Numbered from the stretch's first letter, positions 45,641 to 56,456 are shown. The stretch: 64,000 nt of DNA from Rhizobium sp. PP-CC-3A-592 (GCF_003217095.1 NZ_QJSR01000001.1:1340009-1404008), one strand, 5' to 3'. Numbers and translations are program-made. The notes: generated by a model not told the origin, from the letters alone.

Positions 45641-47272
45641 TCAATGGCCGATATCGACCTGCCGTTTGAACTGCTCGTATTCGTGCGGCAGGATGGTCTG
45701 ACGCTCGATCATCCGGTGCACATAGGGCGGGTTTTCGCCGCGGTGGAGCGCGCGGAGCTGTTCGTGGATCGCCGCGTCGTCCTGGGTGCGCCGCTGGTTG
45801 TGGCGAACATATTCGACCCATGTCGGCACGTGATAGGTCTCCGTCCAGATCTCCGGCCGCTCCAGATCGCGCATCAGCGTCCACTGGCCGGCACCGTCGC
45901 GAATACGGACCCGACGGCGCTCGGTCATGATCGACAGGAACGCCTCGACATCGGCTGGATCGATCTCGTAGTCGATCATCACGACGATCGGCCCGCTTCT
46001 CGGCTTCAGGTCGAGCTTCAGCATCGGCTCGGTGAAACTGCCGAGAGGATCGAGGTTGAGCGCCTTGAACTCCGGCAGAGCAAAGCGCAAGCCGACGGCC
46101 GCCCCGACCAGCATGACAACGGCCGAGGCGACGAGGGCCGTTGAGGGACCGTATTCCTCCGCGGCAACACCCCAGACCCAGCTGCCGAGCGCCATGCCGC
46201 CGAAGGTGGTGGTCTGGTAGAGCGACAGCGCGCGGGCAACCACCCATCGCGGCGTGGAAAGCTGCACCGTCGTGTTGAACAGCGACAGGGCCAGCACCCA
46301 GCCGGCACCCGACATGAGCATGGCCAGGCCCGTTATGATCTCCGACCGGCTGAGCGCAGCCATGACGGCGGACAGGGCAAAGCCGAGGAAGGCGATGCGC
46401 ACGACCGCTTCGCCGGCCAGACGCTCGCGCAGCCGGGCGCTGAGCAGCGCGCCGCCGATCGCACCGATGCCGAAGGCGCCGAGCAGGACGCCATAGGTCA
46501 GGGGCCCGCCCGCCACGAGATCGCGCGCGACCAGCGGCAGAAGGGCGAGGATGGCGCTGGCGGAGAGGCCGAAGAGAAAGCCGCGCAGCATGACCTTGAG
46601 GATGTTCGGCGACATCGCGACATAGCGCAGGCCCGCCCCGACCGCACGCGCCAGCGGCTCGCGCGGCAGGGCGTTCAACGCCGGCGTCCGCTTCCAGCGC
46701 AGCAATGCGGTAATGAGCGCGAAATAGGTGAGCGTGTTCACCGCGAAAGCTGCCGCCGCCCCCGCCGCCGCCACAATGACGCCGCCGATGGCCGGGCCGA
46801 CGCTGCGCGTCATGTTGAAGCCCATGCTGTTCAGCGACACGGCGCCCGGTAGATCCTCGCGCGGAACCATGTCGCCGACGGAAGCCTGCCAGGCCGGGTT
46901 GTTCAGCGCCGTTCCGCAGCCGATGAGAAAGGTGAACATCAGGAGCAGCCAGGGCGTGATCAACCCGAACCAGGCGAAAGCCGTCAGCAGCGCGGACACG
47001 GTCAGCATGAAGAACTGCGCGACCAGCATGATCCGCCGCCGGTCGAAACTGTCGGCCAGCGCGCCGGAGATCAGCGAAAACAGCATGATCGGCAGCGTCA
47101 CCGATGCCTGCACCAGGGCGACCATGTTCACCGAGGTGGAAATCGAGGTCATCATCCACGCTGCCCCGACGGACTGGATGAGACCACCGAAATTGGAGGC
47201 AAGGCTTGCGATCCAGATGATGCGGAAGGTGTCGTGACGGAAAGGTGCCAAGGGCGATGTTCGATCTGGCAC
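45641..47272 (-). CDS. MFS transporter, MFS_3 (EntS-like) with C-terminal cytosolic domain
   Basis: A 543-residue major facilitator with 12 hydrophobic helices; FRHDTFRIIWIASLASNFGGLIQSVGAAW and LISGALADSFDRRRIM (the loop 2-3 signature) place it in the MFS_3 group that includes siderophore exporter EntS. About 130 residues after the last helix form a soluble alpha/beta tail (PIVVMIDYEIDPADVEAFLS...) common in this subgroup. The start is assigned to GTG 47272, which has AAGGAG 6 bases upstream; the frame is open to 47455. Divergent from rimP. Confidence 0.88.
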   Translation of the reverse strand: MPDRTSPLAPFRHDTFRIIWIASLASNFGGLIQSVGAAWMMTSISTSVNMVALVQASVTLPIMLFSLISGALADSFDRRRIMLVAQFFMLTVSALLTAFAWFGLITPWLLLMFTFLIGCGTALNNPAWQASVGDMVPREDLPGAVSLNSMGFNMTRSVGPAIGGVIVAAAGAAAAFAVNTLTYFALITALLRWKRTPALNALPREPLARAVGAGLRYVAMSPNILKVMLRGFLFGLSASAILALLPLVARDLVAGGPLTYGVLLGAFGIGAIGGALLSARLRERLAGEAVVRIAFLGFALSAVMAALSRSEIITGLAMLMSGAGWVLALSLFNTTVQLSTPRWVVARALSLYQTTTFGGMALGSWVWGVAAEEYGPSTALVASAVVMLVGAAVGLRFALPEFKALNLDPLGSFTEPMLKLDLKPRSGPIVVMIDYEIDPADVEAFLSIMTERRRVRIRDGAGQWTLMRDLERPEIWTETYHVPTWVEYVRHNQRRTQDDAAIHEQLRALHRGENPPYVHRMIERQTILPHEYEQFKRQVDIGH

Positions 47273-47576
47273 GGCAGTCTCCTTCTTCACGCACACGGCC
47301 CTCGCGCACCAAACGGCGGAATGACCGCAACGCGGGAAAGGCATCGTCAGGCTGTCTAAGGTCCTCGAGTGCAATGTAGCCCGGTCGTCCCGCGTGACAA
47401 CCCGCCGCGATACGCGAAATTCGCCGTGGAGTACCCATCGGCGCGGCGCTTGCAATTGCGGCCGATGCGGCGTATATGACGCTCAAATTCTTGATCGGTT
47501 GATGAAGAGTGGGCCCGTCAGGACCCGCTCTTTTTTATTACCATCATGACAGAACATGCATGACGGGAGACATCGC
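47273..47576. other. Divergent region MFS / rimP, including rimP leader
   Basis: 304 bases without a gene. The left half should hold the promoter of the MFS gene. The right third is the untranslated leader of rimP, with a terminator-like hairpin at 47505-47536. I could not assign promoter elements with confidence. Confidence 0.5.
47505..47536 (+). terminator. Terminator-like hairpin in the rimP-nusA-infB leader (attenuator)
   Basis: AAGAG-GGG pairs with CCC-CTCTT around a CCGTCAGG-type loop and is followed by TTTTTT. No plus-strand gene lies upstream for it to terminate; it sits 40 bases before rimP. Terminator-like leaders upstream of rimP have been described as attenuators of this operon, whose product NusA affects termination. 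Confidence 0.65.
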
Positions 47577-48212
47577 TTGTCCGACATCGACACGGCAGAC
47601 ATCCAGCAGGAACCGCGCCTGATCACCGAGACCGGGATCGATCGCCGCGTTGCCGACATCATCGAACCTGTGCTGATGCCCATGGGATACCAGCTGGTGC
47701 GCGTGCGGCTTTCGGCCCAGAACGGTGCGACGCTGCAGATCATGGCCGAGCGGACCGACGGCACGATGACGGTCGAAGACTGCGAAGCGGTTTCCTCCGC
47801 GATCTCGCCGGTGCTCGACGTGGACGATCCGATCGGCAAGGCGTATCATCTGGAAGTGTCTTCGCCGGGTATCGACCGGCCGATGGTGCGCAAGGGCGAT
47901 TTCGTCCGCTGGATCGGCCATCTCGTCAAGTGCGAGACCTCGGTCCTCGTGGAAAACCGCAAGCGCTTCCGCGGCGTTATCCTAGGTGCGGATGCGGACG
48001 GCTTCACCATCGAGCGCGACCAGCCCGGTCCGGACGAGGCGCCGACCGTGGTCGTGCCGTTCTCGGCGCTGGCCGAAGCCAAGCTGATCCTGACGGACGA
48101 GCTGATCCGCGATGCACTGACGGCCGACAAGAAGGCCAAGGCCGCCCGCGAGGCGGCAAACGAGAATTTCGAAGAGCTCGACGGCGACGACGAGACCCCT
48201 TCGCAGGAATGA
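47577..48212 (+). CDS. rimP: Ribosome maturation factor RimP
   Basis: RimP helps assemble the 30S subunit. The 211-residue protein has the N-terminal GxxL/DVDDPI...[13 protein letters not shown] motif diagnostic of the family and an SH3-like C-terminal domain, with an acidic, Ala/Lys-rich tail. The TTG at 47577 ([15 protein letters not shown]) is chosen because GGGAGA lies 6 bases upstream; an in-frame ATG seven codons earlier has no ribosome-binding site. First gene of rimP-nusA-ylxR-infB. Confidence 0.93.
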   Translation: MSDIDTADIQQEPRLITETGIDRRVADIIEPVLMPMGYQLVRVRLSAQNGATLQIMAERTDGTMTVEDCEAVSSAISPVLDVDDPIGKAYHLEVSSPGIDRPMVRKGDFVRWIGHLVKCETSVLVENRKRFRGVILGADADGFTIERDQPGPDEAPTVVVPFSALAEAKLILTDELIRDALTADKKAKAAREAANENFEELDGDDETPSQE

Positions 48213-48294
48213 CACGCGCCCGGCCGGCGCTTCTCCTCTGGAGCGCTGACCGAGAGGCACCACCCGGACTATTCGACCTACGGAGACCTACCCC

Positions 48295-49917
48295 ATGGCA
48301 GTCAGTGCTAACCGGCTCGAACTTCTGCAGATCGCGGACGCCGTCGCGCGCGAAAAGGTGATCGACCGCGAAATCGTGCTGGCCGCCATGGCCGACGCGA
48401 TCCAGAAGGCGGCGCGCTCGCGCTACGGCTCGGAAAGCAACATCCGCGCCGACATCAATTCCAAGACCGGCGAGATCCGCCTGCAGCGTCTCCTGGAAGT
48501 GGTCGAGGTTGCCGAAGACTACGGCACGCAGATCCCGCTGGAACTGGCGCGCGACCGCAACCCGGACGCCAAGCTCGGCGACTTCATCGCCGATCCGCTG
48601 CCGCCGATGGATTTCGGCCGTATCGCCGCACAGTCCGCCAAGCAGGTCATCGTCCAGAAGGTTCGCGAAGCCGAGCGTGACCGCCAGTTCGACGAATACA
48701 AGGACCGCATCGGCGAGATCGTCAACGGCACGGTCAAGCGTGTCGAATACGGCAACGTCATCGTGGATCTCGGCCGCGGCGAAGGCATCATCCGTCGTGA
48801 CGAAATGATCCCGCGCGAAAACATGCGCTACGGCGACCGCGTCCGCTCCTACGTCTACGACGTGCGCCGCGAACAGCGCGGTCCGCAGATCTTCCTGTCT
48901 CGCACGCATCCGCAGTTCATGGTCAAGCTCTTCACCATGGAAGTGCCAGAAATCTACGACGGCATCATCCAGATCCGCTCGGTTGCCCGTGATCCGGGTT
49001 CGCGCGCCAAGATCGCCGTCATCTCCAACGATTCGTCGATCGATCCGGTCGGCGCCTGCGTCGGTATGCGCGGCAGCCGCGTCCAGGCCGTCGTCGGCGA
49101 GCTTCAGGGCGAGAAGATCGACATCATTCCGTGGAGCCAGGATCCGGCATCCTTCATCGTCAACGCCCTGCAGCCGGCCGAAGTGTCCAAGGTCGTTCTC
49201 GATGAGGATGCAGAACGCATCGAAGTGGTCGTGCCCGACGAGCAGCTGTCGCTCGCCATCGGCCGTCGCGGCCAGAACGTCCGTCTCGCATCGCAGCTGA
49301 CCGGCTGGGATATCGACATCATGACGGAAGCCGAAGAGTCCGAGCGCCGCCAGAAGGAATTCAACGAGCGTACGAACCTCTTCATGGAATCGCTCGACGT
49401 GGACGAAATGGTCGGCCAGGTGCTAGCATCCGAAGGCTTCGCGCAGGTCGAGGAACTCGCCTATGCCGAGCTTGACGAGATCGCCTCGATCGAAGGCTTC
49501 GACGAGGAGACCGCAAGCGAGATCCAGACCCGTGCCCGCGAATATCTCGACAAGCTCGAAGCCGAGATGGACGAGAAGCGCAAGGCGCTCGGCGTCGGCG
49601 ACGAGCTGCGCACGATCAACGGCATGACCGGTCAGATGCTAGTGGCGCTCGGCCAGGACGGCATCAAGACCATGGAAGACTTCGCAGGCTGCGCCGCCGA
49701 CGACCTCGTCGGCTGGTCGGAGCGCAAGGACGGCGAGACCAAGCGTTTCGAAGGCCTGTTCTCCAAGCTGGAAGTTTCGCGTACGGAAGCGGAAACCATG
49801 ATCCTTCAAGCACGCCTGGCTGCGGGCTGGATTACGGAAGAAGACCTTGCACGCGAGACCGAGGCACTCCAAATAGTGGAAGCGAGTGAGGAGGACGAGG
49901 CGGAAGCCGCGTCCTGA
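48295..49917 (+). CDS. nusA: Transcription termination/antitermination factor NusA
   Basis: NusA binds RNA polymerase and nascent RNA, controlling pausing, termination and antitermination. The 540-residue protein shows the N-terminal polymerase-binding domain, an S1 domain around 135-200 ([25 protein letters not shown]), two KH domains ([15 protein letters not shown] and [13 protein letters not shown]) and two C-terminal helix-hairpin-helix repeats (about 365-520), followed by an acidic end. It follows rimP by 82 bases and precedes the ylxR gene by 6. Confidence 0.97.
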   Translation: MAVSANRLELLQIADAVAREKVIDREIVLAAMADAIQKAARSRYGSESNIRADINSKTGEIRLQRLLEVVEVAEDYGTQIPLELARDRNPDAKLGDFIADPLPPMDFGRIAAQSAKQVIVQKVREAERDRQFDEYKDRIGEIVNGTVKRVEYGNVIVDLGRGEGIIRRDEMIPRENMRYGDRVRSYVYDVRREQRGPQIFLSRTHPQFMVKLFTMEVPEIYDGIIQIRSVARDPGSRAKIAVISNDSSIDPVGACVGMRGSRVQAVVGELQGEKIDIIPWSQDPASFIVNALQPAEVSKVVLDEDAERIEVVVPDEQLSLAIGRRGQNVRLASQLTGWDIDIMTEAEESERRQKEFNERTNLFMESLDVDEMVGQVLASEGFAQVEELAYAELDEIASIEGFDEETASEIQTRAREYLDKLEAEMDEKRKALGVGDELRTINGMTGQMLVALGQDGIKTMEDFAGCAADDLVGWSERKDGETKRFEGLFSKLEVSRTEAETMILQARLAAGWITEEDLARETEALQIVEASEEDEAEAAS

Positions 49918-49923
49918 TCCCTC

Positions 49924-50637
49924 ATGAATTCCGTAACCAACCAGCCAGACATGGCACCGGACGATGTGAACGTCCCCGCAGAGGATGACGACTTGCCGCT
50001 CAACGGGCGCATGTGCATCGTCACCCGCACGAGCGGTCCGGCCGATGACGGCCTGATCCGCTTCGTTGCGGGGCCGGACGGCCGGGTGGTTGCAGACCTG
50101 AAACGCCAGCTGCCGGGACGCGGCTGCTGGGTCACCGCCGAACGGGCGGTTCTGGAAACGGCGATCAAGCGCAAGCTTTTTGCGCGGGCGCTGAAGACGG
50201 CGGAGGCCAAGCCCGGCCCCGAGCTTCTGGACGAGGTCGACAGGCTTCTGATCCAGCAGCTGATCGGCATGATGAACATGGCGCGCAAGGCCGCGCAGTT
50301 CATCACCGGGGCTTCGAAGGTGGAACAGGCGGTTCGCGGAATGGCGGCCATCGCCACGTTCCACGCGTCCACGGCCGCACCCGACGGTGTGCGGAAAATT
50401 GACCAGGCGCGCAAGGCCATGAGCTTTGTCGCCGATGACGGCGAGCAGATACCCACCTTCCGCTTCTTCACCGGAGAGGAATTGGATACGCTGCTCGGAA
50501 GTAATTCTTTTATCCATGCCGCAGCGCTTGCAGGGCAGGCGGGTGAGGGTGTAGTGAAGCGCGCAAACATGCTGGAAAGATACCGGGGCGAAATGTCCCC
50601 CCGTGCCTTCGGCGACGCTTCCCAGCCGACATTATGA
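49924..50637 (+). CDS. YlxR (DUF448)-L7Ae fusion RNA-binding protein
   Basis: A 237-residue protein with a YlxR domain (residues about 28-95; GRMCIVTR, LIRFVAGPDG and LPGRGCWV) joined to an L7Ae/L30e-like RNA-binding domain (about 100-185; IGMMNMARKAAQFITGASKVEQAV). In Firmicutes ylxR and ylxQ are separate genes between nusA and infB; alphaproteobacteria have the fusion at the same place. The YlxR GR-signature C in the first motif is C31 of GRMC. A role in RNase P or ribosome function is suggested for YlxR elsewhere; not established here. Confidence 0.92.
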   Translation: MNSVTNQPDMAPDDVNVPAEDDDLPLNGRMCIVTRTSGPADDGLIRFVAGPDGRVVADLKRQLPGRGCWVTAERAVLETAIKRKLFARALKTAEAKPGPELLDEVDRLLIQQLIGMMNMARKAAQFITGASKVEQAVRGMAAIATFHASTAAPDGVRKIDQARKAMSFVADDGEQIPTFRFFTGEELDTLLGSNSFIHAAALAGQAGEGVVKRANMLERYRGEMSPRAFGDASQPTL

Positions 50638-50743
50638 CGCGGGACACCGGCCACGGCCGTGACGACCGCAATACGGTAAGACGACAATCGAACGACGGGG
50701 TCTGGTGATACGCATCCGGCTTCGATCTTAGGAACGGAACGGA

Positions 50744-53410
50744 ATGACCGATAACAACGACGACAAGACCCTGAGCGGAGCCGGCAAGAAGACTCTGACG
50801 CTGCGCCCCTCCGGCGTGAGCCAGGGCACAGTCCGCCAGGACATGGGCCGCGGCCGCACGAAGGCTGTCGTGGTCGAAACCCGCAAACGCCGCCCCACTC
50901 GGCCCGAAGACGAGAAGCCGGTCGCCCCGATCGCCTCGGTTGCGGCCCCCGTGCGTGCGCCGCAGCCGCGCCCGCCGGAAACCCGCCCCATGCAGCAGAC
51001 GACGGTTCGCCCGCAGCCCCAGGCTCCGCGGCCCGATCCGGCGCGTCCGCGCACCGGCGTCGTCCTGAACCAGCTGTCGGCCGGCGAAATCGATGCGCGC
51101 CGCCGCGCCCTCGCCGAAGCCCAGATCCGCGATGCCGAGGAAGCCAAGGCACGCGTCATCGCCGAAGAGAAGCGCAAGATCGAGGAAGCCGAGCGCCTGA
51201 AGCGCGAAGCTGAGGAAGCCGCACGCCGCGAGGCGGAAGAAGCTGCCCGTCCCGCTGCCGAACGCGAAGCCGAGAAGGTCGCGCTTGCCGCTGCTGCCGA
51301 AGCCGAAAAGGTTGCCGCTGCCGCAGCCGCTGCTGCTCCCCCCGTCGTTGAGCGCCCTGCCCCCGTCATCACGACGGATGCGAATGGCGTGCGCACGCGC
51401 CGCACCAATGAAGCCGAGGACACGCGCCCTGCCCGTCCCGGCGCCGTGCCGGTTCGCGGCAAGCCGGTTCGCCCCGAGCCTGCCAAGGCTCCAGCGCGTC
51501 CCAAGACCGAAGAAGAACGCCGCAAGGGCAAGCTGACGCTGACGGCAGCGCTCGACGACGACGGCAATGCCCGTGGTCGTTCGCTCGCCGCCATGCGTCG
51601 CCGGCAAGAGAAGTTCCGCCGCAGCCAGATGCAGGAAACGCGCGAAAAGGTCATGCGCGAAGTCGTTCTGCCGGAAACCATCACCATTCAGGAACTGTCG
51701 CAGCGCATGTCCGAACGTGCCGTCGACGTCATCAAGTACCTGATGAAGGACGGCCAGATGATGAAGCCCGGCGACGTCATCGACGCCGACCTGGCCGAGA
51801 TCATCGCTGCCGAATTCGGCCACACGGTCAAGCGCGTATCGGAATCCGACGTTGAAGAAGGCATCTTCAACCAGGCCGACGATGCTGGTGAGATGGTGTC
51901 GCGTCCTCCGGTCGTGACCATCATGGGCCACGTCGACCACGGCAAGACCTCGCTGCTCGACGCCATCCGCCAGACGAGCGTCGTCTCGGGCGAAGCCGGC
52001 GGCATCACGCAGCACATCGGTGCCTATCAGGTCGAGAAGAACGGCCAGAAGATCACCTTCATCGACACGCCCGGCCACGCCGCCTTTACGGCCATGCGTG
52101 CCCGTGGTGCGCAGGCCACCGACATCGCGATCCTCGTGGTTGCGGCCGACGACAGCGTCATGCCGCAGACGATCGAGTCGATCAGCCACGCAAAGGCTGC
52201 CAACGTTCCGATCATCGTGGCGATCAACAAGATCGACAAGCATGAAGCCAACCCGGAGAAGGTGCGCCAGCAGCTTCTGCAGCACGAAGTGTTCGTGGAA
52301 TCGCTCGGCGGTGAAGTTCTCGACGTCGAAGTGTCGGCCAAGAACAAGCTCAACCTCGACAAGCTGCTCGAGGCGATCCTGCTGCAGGCCGAAATCCTCG
52401 ACCTCAAGGCCGATCCGAGCCGGACGGCCGAAGGTATCGTCATCGAAGCCCAGCTCGACCGCGGTCGTGGCTCGGTTGCCACCGTCCTCGTCCAGAAGGG
52501 CACGCTGAAGCCTGGCCAGATCATCGTTGCCGGCGACCAGTGGGGCCGCGTGCGCGCGCTCGTCACCGACAAGGGGGACCATGTCAAGGAAGCCGGCCCG
52601 GCGACCCCGGTTGAAGTGTTGGGCTTGTCGGGAACACCCGCTGCTGGCGATCGCTTCGCCGTCGTCGAGAACGAAGGACGTGCCCGCGAGATCTCCGAGT
52701 ATCGTCAGCGCCTGACGCGCGACAAGGCGGTTGCCCGCCAGTCCGGCCAGCGCGGTTCGCTCGAACAGATGATGAGCAAGCTGCAGAACACCGGGTTCAA
52801 GGAGTTCCCGCTGGTCATCAAGGGCGACGTGCAGGGTTCGGTCGAAGCCATCATCGGTGCGCTCGATCGTCTTGGCACCGACGAAGTTCGTGCCCGCATC
52901 GTTCATTCGGGTGCCGGTGCGATCACGGAGTCCGATATCGCGCTGGCGGAATCGTCGGATGCCGCGATCATCGGCTTCAACGTTCGTGCCAACGTCCAGG
53001 CACGCCAGGCGTCCGAGCGTTCGGGCATCGAGATCCGCTACTACAACATCATCTACGACCTGGTGGATGACGTGAAGGCAGCGATGTCGGGCCTGCTCTC
53101 GCCGGAGCGGCGCGAGACCTTCCTCGGCAACGCCGAAATCCTGGAAGTGTTCAACATCACCAAGACCGGCAAGGTCGCTGGTTGCCGCGTGGTCGAAGGC
53201 AAGGTCGAGCGTGGTGCGGGCGTCCGCCTGCTGCGCGACAACGTCGTCATCCACGAAGGCAAGCTCAAGACCCTCAAGCGCTTCAAGGATGAAGTCTCCG
53301 AAGTGCCAGTCGGTCAGGAATGCGGTATGGCCTTCGAGAACTATGAAGACATCCGTGCCGGCGACACGATCGAATGCTTCCGCGTGGAGCACATCACCCG
53401 CACGCTGTAA
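50744..53410 (+). CDS. infB: Translation initiation factor IF-2
   Basis: IF-2 is the GTPase that brings fMet-tRNA to the 30S subunit. The 888-residue protein has a long N-terminal region that is Arg/Pro-rich and then a Glu/Ala/Arg coiled stretch (about residues 115-205), the IF2_N domain, and the G domain with GHVDHGKTS near residue 394, DTPGHAAF and NKIDK, then domains II-IV ending in the fMet-tRNA-binding C2 domain. Last gene of the operon, 106 bases after the ylxR fusion gene. Confidence 0.97.
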   Translation: MTDNNDDKTLSGAGKKTLTLRPSGVSQGTVRQDMGRGRTKAVVVETRKRRPTRPEDEKPVAPIASVAAPVRAPQPRPPETRPMQQTTVRPQPQAPRPDPARPRTGVVLNQLSAGEIDARRRALAEAQIRDAEEAKARVIAEEKRKIEEAERLKREAEEAARREAEEAARPAAEREAEKVALAAAAEAEKVAAAAAAAAPPVVERPAPVITTDANGVRTRRTNEAEDTRPARPGAVPVRGKPVRPEPAKAPARPKTEEERRKGKLTLTAALDDDGNARGRSLAAMRRRQEKFRRSQMQETREKVMREVVLPETITIQELSQRMSERAVDVIKYLMKDGQMMKPGDVIDADLAEIIAAEFGHTVKRVSESDVEEGIFNQADDAGEMVSRPPVVTIMGHVDHGKTSLLDAIRQTSVVSGEAGGITQHIGAYQVEKNGQKITFIDTPGHAAFTAMRARGAQATDIAILVVAADDSVMPQTIESISHAKAANVPIIVAINKIDKHEANPEKVRQQLLQHEVFVESLGGEVLDVEVSAKNKLNLDKLLEAILLQAEILDLKADPSRTAEGIVIEAQLDRGRGSVATVLVQKGTLKPGQIIVAGDQWGRVRALVTDKGDHVKEAGPATPVEVLGLSGTPAAGDRFAVVENEGRAREISEYRQRLTRDKAVARQSGQRGSLEQMMSKLQNTGFKEFPLVIKGDVQGSVEAIIGALDRLGTDEVRARIVHSGAGAITESDIALAESSDAAIIGFNVRANVQARQASERSGIEIRYYNIIYDLVDDVKAAMSGLLSPERRETFLGNAEILEVFNITKTGKVAGCRVVEGKVERGAGVRLLRDNVVIHEGKLKTLKRFKDEVSEVPVGQECGMAFENYEDIRAGDTIECFRVEHITRTL

Positions 53411-53434
53411 GGCGACGGTGGATCACGGATTTGA

Positions 53435-53461
53435 AAATGGCGGCTTCGGCCGCCATTTTTG
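53435..53461. terminator. Terminator after infB
   Basis: AAATGGCGGC pairs with GCCGCCATTT around a TTCG tetraloop and is followed by further T's, 25 bases past the infB stop. DoxX converges from the other side. Confidence 0.9.
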
Positions 53462-53473
53462 TGTTTGGTCGGC

Positions 53474-53923
53474 TTAGATCTGGCGACCGAGCTTCGCATC
53501 GACCGACTGGGCGTTCGAGCCGCGCACGGCGAAGTAGAGGAAGATCGCCGCCCACAGGATCGACTTTTCCGCGCCGGCCAGCCCCTCGGCCTTGACGATG
53601 CCGTGGAAGTAGACGGTGACCAGAAGCACGATCATCGAGGCGAAGGCCGCAGGCCGCGTGAACAGGCCGATGGCAACGAGAATGCCGCCAAAGAACTCGG
53701 TGGCGGCGAGCAGCGGCGACCAGAAGACACCGGGATAAAAGCCCAGACCCTCGACCATGCCGACGGCACCGAAGGGGTTGGTGATCTTGCCGAAGCCGTG
53801 GGTGACGAGAAGAGCGCCGGCGACGACGCGCAGAACGGTCTCTGCCGTCGTATCGAACGGGCGGTAGAGGCGCTGGAGGGCCGGGAAGATCGGCCGCGGG
53901 CGGGCGGTAACGATATCGGTCAT
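53474..53923 (-). CDS. DoxX-family membrane protein
   Basis: A 149-residue protein with four hydrophobic helices and the DoxX pattern: LRVVAGALLVTHGFGKI, GFYPGVFWSPLLAATEFFGGILVAIGLFTRPAA, ASMIVLLVTVYFHG. DoxX proteins are linked to quinone or thiosulfate redox chemistry and to oxidative stress protection; the partner here is unknown. The ATG at 53923 has AGGAG upstream. Monocistronic, converging on infB. Confidence 0.9.
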   Translation of the reverse strand: MTDIVTARPRPIFPALQRLYRPFDTTAETVLRVVAGALLVTHGFGKITNPFGAVGMVEGLGFYPGVFWSPLLAATEFFGGILVAIGLFTRPAAFASMIVLLVTVYFHGIVKAEGLAGAEKSILWAAIFLYFAVRGSNAQSVDAKLGRQI

Positions 53924-54141
53924 GGGAATGGCTCCTGGGTTCGGGGCAAAAGAGTTGCCTTCCCCGTCTTCCCGCAGTTGCCCGCCATCGCAAGATGATC
54001 CTGCCAAAAACATGATGACTTTTGTTAACATTTACGTGAAAGCTGTCATGAGAAACGAAACCGACCGACCGCGAACCGTTTCGGTGTCGTCGAGAATGCA
54101 GTAAGCCTCATCCGCAACCGTCACGCCGAAGGAGCAGGGTC

Positions 54142-54432
54142 ATGAGCCAGGAAAAACCCCGTGTCAGCATTCTCTATTGCACGCAGTGCAACTGGCTTCT
54201 GCGCTCCGGCTGGATGGCGCAGGAGCTGCTGCAGACCTTCCCGGACGCGCTCGGCGAAGTCGCGCTGATCCCGGGAACGGGCGGAAACTTCGAGATCCGC
54301 GTCGATGAGACGCTGATCTGGGAGCGCAAGCGCGATGGCGGCTTCCCCGGCCCGAAGGAGCTGAAGCAGCGGGTGCGGGACATCATTGCGCCCGAGCGTG
54401 ATCTCGGACATACGGATCGGCCTGCCTCTTGA
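54142..54432 (+). CDS. SelT/SelW/SelH-family (Rdx) thioredoxin-fold protein
   Basis: A 96-residue Rdx-family protein, the cysteine form of selenoprotein W. It has the redox motif CTQC (residues 13-16) in YCTQCNWLLR, then PGTGGNFEI, DETLIWERK and GGFPGPKELKQRVRDII, all family signatures. A redox role toward protein thiols is proposed for the family. Its stop overlaps the TTG start of the next gene. Confidence 0.93.
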   Translation: MSQEKPRVSILYCTQCNWLLRSGWMAQELLQTFPDALGEVALIPGTGGNFEIRVDETLIWERKRDGGFPGPKELKQRVRDIIAPERDLGHTDRPAS

Positions 54433-54854
54433 GCCTTGCAGCCCTCGCCGGCGTCTTTGCCGCCGCCTTCCTGTCGGCCACGCTTCTCTTCGGCCTGTCG
54501 GAGGCGGCCGTCATCGCAGCCCTTCAGGATCCCGCCCTGCCCCGCGGTCTCGTCTTCTTTCTGGCAACCGCCGGCAACGTCCTCGGTGCCGTCGTCAACT
54601 TCGTCCTCGGGCGCTTTTTCCTGCGGTTCGAAGGACGGCGCTGGTTTCCGGTCTCGCAGAAAGGTCGCGCGCGGGCGGAGGCGATCTTTCGGAAATACGG
54701 CCAGCCCGTGTTGCTTCTCTCCTGGGTACCCGTGATCGGCGACCCGCTGACGCTGGCAGCCGGCCTGTTGCGCATGCCGTGGCTGCCGTTTCTGGTCTAT
54801 GTCACCATCGGCAAGGCTGCGCGCTATGCCGTGCTGGTCTGGGCTTTCGGATGA
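54429..54854 (+). CDS. YqaA-like (SNARE-associated/DedA-related) membrane protein
   Basis: A 141-residue membrane protein with about four helices. Segments such as AAFLSATLLFGLSEAAVIAAL, TAGNVLGAVVNFVLGR, and FRKYGQPVLLLSWVPVIGDPLTLAAGLLRMPWLPFL match the YqaA branch of the DedA superfamily, including the GDP motif. Function is uncertain; DedA proteins flip lipids or affect envelope potential. It starts at TTG in a TTGA overlap with the SelW-like gene. Confidence 0.85.
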   Translation: MSLAALAGVFAAAFLSATLLFGLSEAAVIAALQDPALPRGLVFFLATAGNVLGAVVNFVLGRFFLRFEGRRWFPVSQKGRARAEAIFRKYGQPVLLLSWVPVIGDPLTLAAGLLRMPWLPFLVYVTIGKAARYAVLVWAFG

Positions 54855-54986
54855 GACGGCCTCGGCAACAGCCTTTCCATTTCTCCGCCGCGCAATGCTC
54901 TCATGCCTATGATGCGTCATGAGTTTGCGATATTCCTGCCTTCAGCACCGCATCGAAGACACGATAAGCCGCAGGAGAGACGCGAC

Positions 54987-56456
54987 ATGAGCCTGAAATT
55001 CGGAACCAGCGGGCTTCGTGGCCTGTCCGTCGATCTCGAAGGTCCGGCTGCCGCACTCTACGCCACGGCCTTTGCGCACTATCTGCTCTCCACAGGCCAG
55101 GCAAAGCCCCGCGATACCGTCCTCATCGCCCGGGATTTCCGTGCGTCCAGCCCGGCGATCTCTGCTATCGCCGCAGGTGCCCTTCTGCGGGCCGGCTTGA
55201 GCGTTCTTGACTGTGGCACCGTGCCGACGCCGGCCCTCGCGCTGCATGCGCTGGCCACCCGGTCGGCGGCCTTGATGGTCACCGGTTCGCATATCCCCGC
55301 CGACCGCAACGGCATCAAATTCTACCGCCCGGATGGCGAGATCGCCAAGGCGGACGAGCAGGCAATCACGCAAGCCGCGGATGCGCTGCGTGCCAGCCAG
55401 ACCGCGATCGATGCGAAACCGGCCGAGGTGCCGACCATCGAGGTGACGGTGCGCGATCTCTTCGTCGCCCGCAACGTAAGCCTTCTGCCCGACCGCGCGC
55501 TCTCCGGCCTCAGGGTCGGCGTCTACCAGCACTCCACGGTCGCGCGCGATCTCTTCGTCGATATTCTCACGCATTACGGTGCCGACGTCGTGCCGCTCGG
55601 GCGCTCGGAAACCTTCATTCCGGTGGATACCGAAGCGGTCTCCCCGGAGACGATTACGGCCTTGCGCGGCTGGGCCAGCGAACATCGCCTCGACGCGATC
55701 GTTTCTGCCGACGGCGACGGCGACCGGCCGCTCGTCAGCAACGAAGCCGGCGAACCGATCCGCGGGGATCTTCTCGGCCTGATCGCAGCCGAGTTCTTCG
55801 GCGCCACCGTTGCCGTGACGCCGGTGACGTCGAATTCCGGGCTGGAGCGCCGGGGTACGACCGACATCCTGCGGACACGCGTCGGCTCCCCTTTCGTCAT
55901 CGCCGGCATGCAGGACGCGGCGAAAGCCGGACATGACCGCGTGGTCGGCTTCGAGGCCAATGGCGGAACGCTGACGGGGAGCGCCGTGACGGTGAATGGC
56001 ACCACGCTTGCAGCCCTTCCGACCCGCGACTGCTTCCTGCCTGTTCTGGCCGTCCTCCAACAGGCCGCTCAGCGTCGCCAGCCTCTTTCGGCCATCGTGA
56101 GCGGTTACAACCTCCCAATCGCCCTCAGCGACCGTCTGGAGCGGTTTCCGGTGGAAACGAGCCAGGCCTTGATGGATCACCTTCGGAGCAGCCCCGCCGC
56201 ACTTGCAGCCTTCGTGGAGCCGCTCGGCGTGCCCACGTCCGTCAGCGATATCGACGGCCTCAGGATAACGCTTGCCGACGATAGCATCGTCCACCTTCGC
56301 CCCTCCGGCAACGCGCCGGAAATGCGCTGCTACGTCGAAGCGGAAAGGGAAGAGAAGGCTATCGCCCTGCTGACAGCCGGCCTTGCCCGCATTCGCGCCT
56401 GGGCTGAACAGGCCAGCACCGGACAGGCGACAGACCCCGGCAAAGCGGCAGAATGA
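54987..56456 (+). CDS. Phosphohexomutase (phosphomannomutase-like)
   Basis: A 489-residue alpha-D-phosphohexomutase. The N-terminal FGTSGLRG, the phospho-serine loop TGSHIPADRNGIKF (serine in SH), the metal-binding loop DGDGDRP, the sugar-binding FEANGG and the phosphate-binding RPSGNAPEMR are all present in order. Family members convert mannose- or glucose-6-phosphate to the 1-phosphate for polysaccharide synthesis; rhizobial relatives include NoeK. Specificity is not clear from sequence. GGAGAG lies 5 bases or so before the ATG. Confidence 0.9.
   Translation: MSLKFGTSGLRGLSVDLEGPAAALYATAFAHYLLSTGQAKPRDTVLIARDFRASSPAISAIAAGALLRAGLSVLDCGTVPTPALALHALATRSAALMVTGSHIPADRNGIKFYRPDGEIAKADEQAITQAADALRASQTAIDAKPAEVPTIEVTVRDLFVARNVSLLPDRALSGLRVGVYQHSTVARDLFVDILTHYGADVVPLGRSETFIPVDTEAVSPETITALRGWASEHRLDAIVSADGDGDRPLVSNEAGEPIRGDLLGLIAAEFFGATVAVTPVTSNSGLERRGTTDILRTRVGSPFVIAGMQDAAKAGHDRVVGFEANGGTLTGSAVTVNGTTLAALPTRDCFLPVLAVLQQAAQRRQPLSAIVSGYNLPIALSDRLERFPVETSQALMDHLRSSPAALAAFVEPLGVPTSVSDIDGLRITLADDSIVHLRPSGNAPEMRCYVEAEREEKAIALLTAGLARIRAWAEQASTGQATDPGKAAE

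Noticed and set aside
50510-53392. 960-codon open frame antisense to infB
   Set aside because: Pure shadow of the GC-rich infB codons: no ribosome-binding site, no family match, and its composition mirrors the sense protein.
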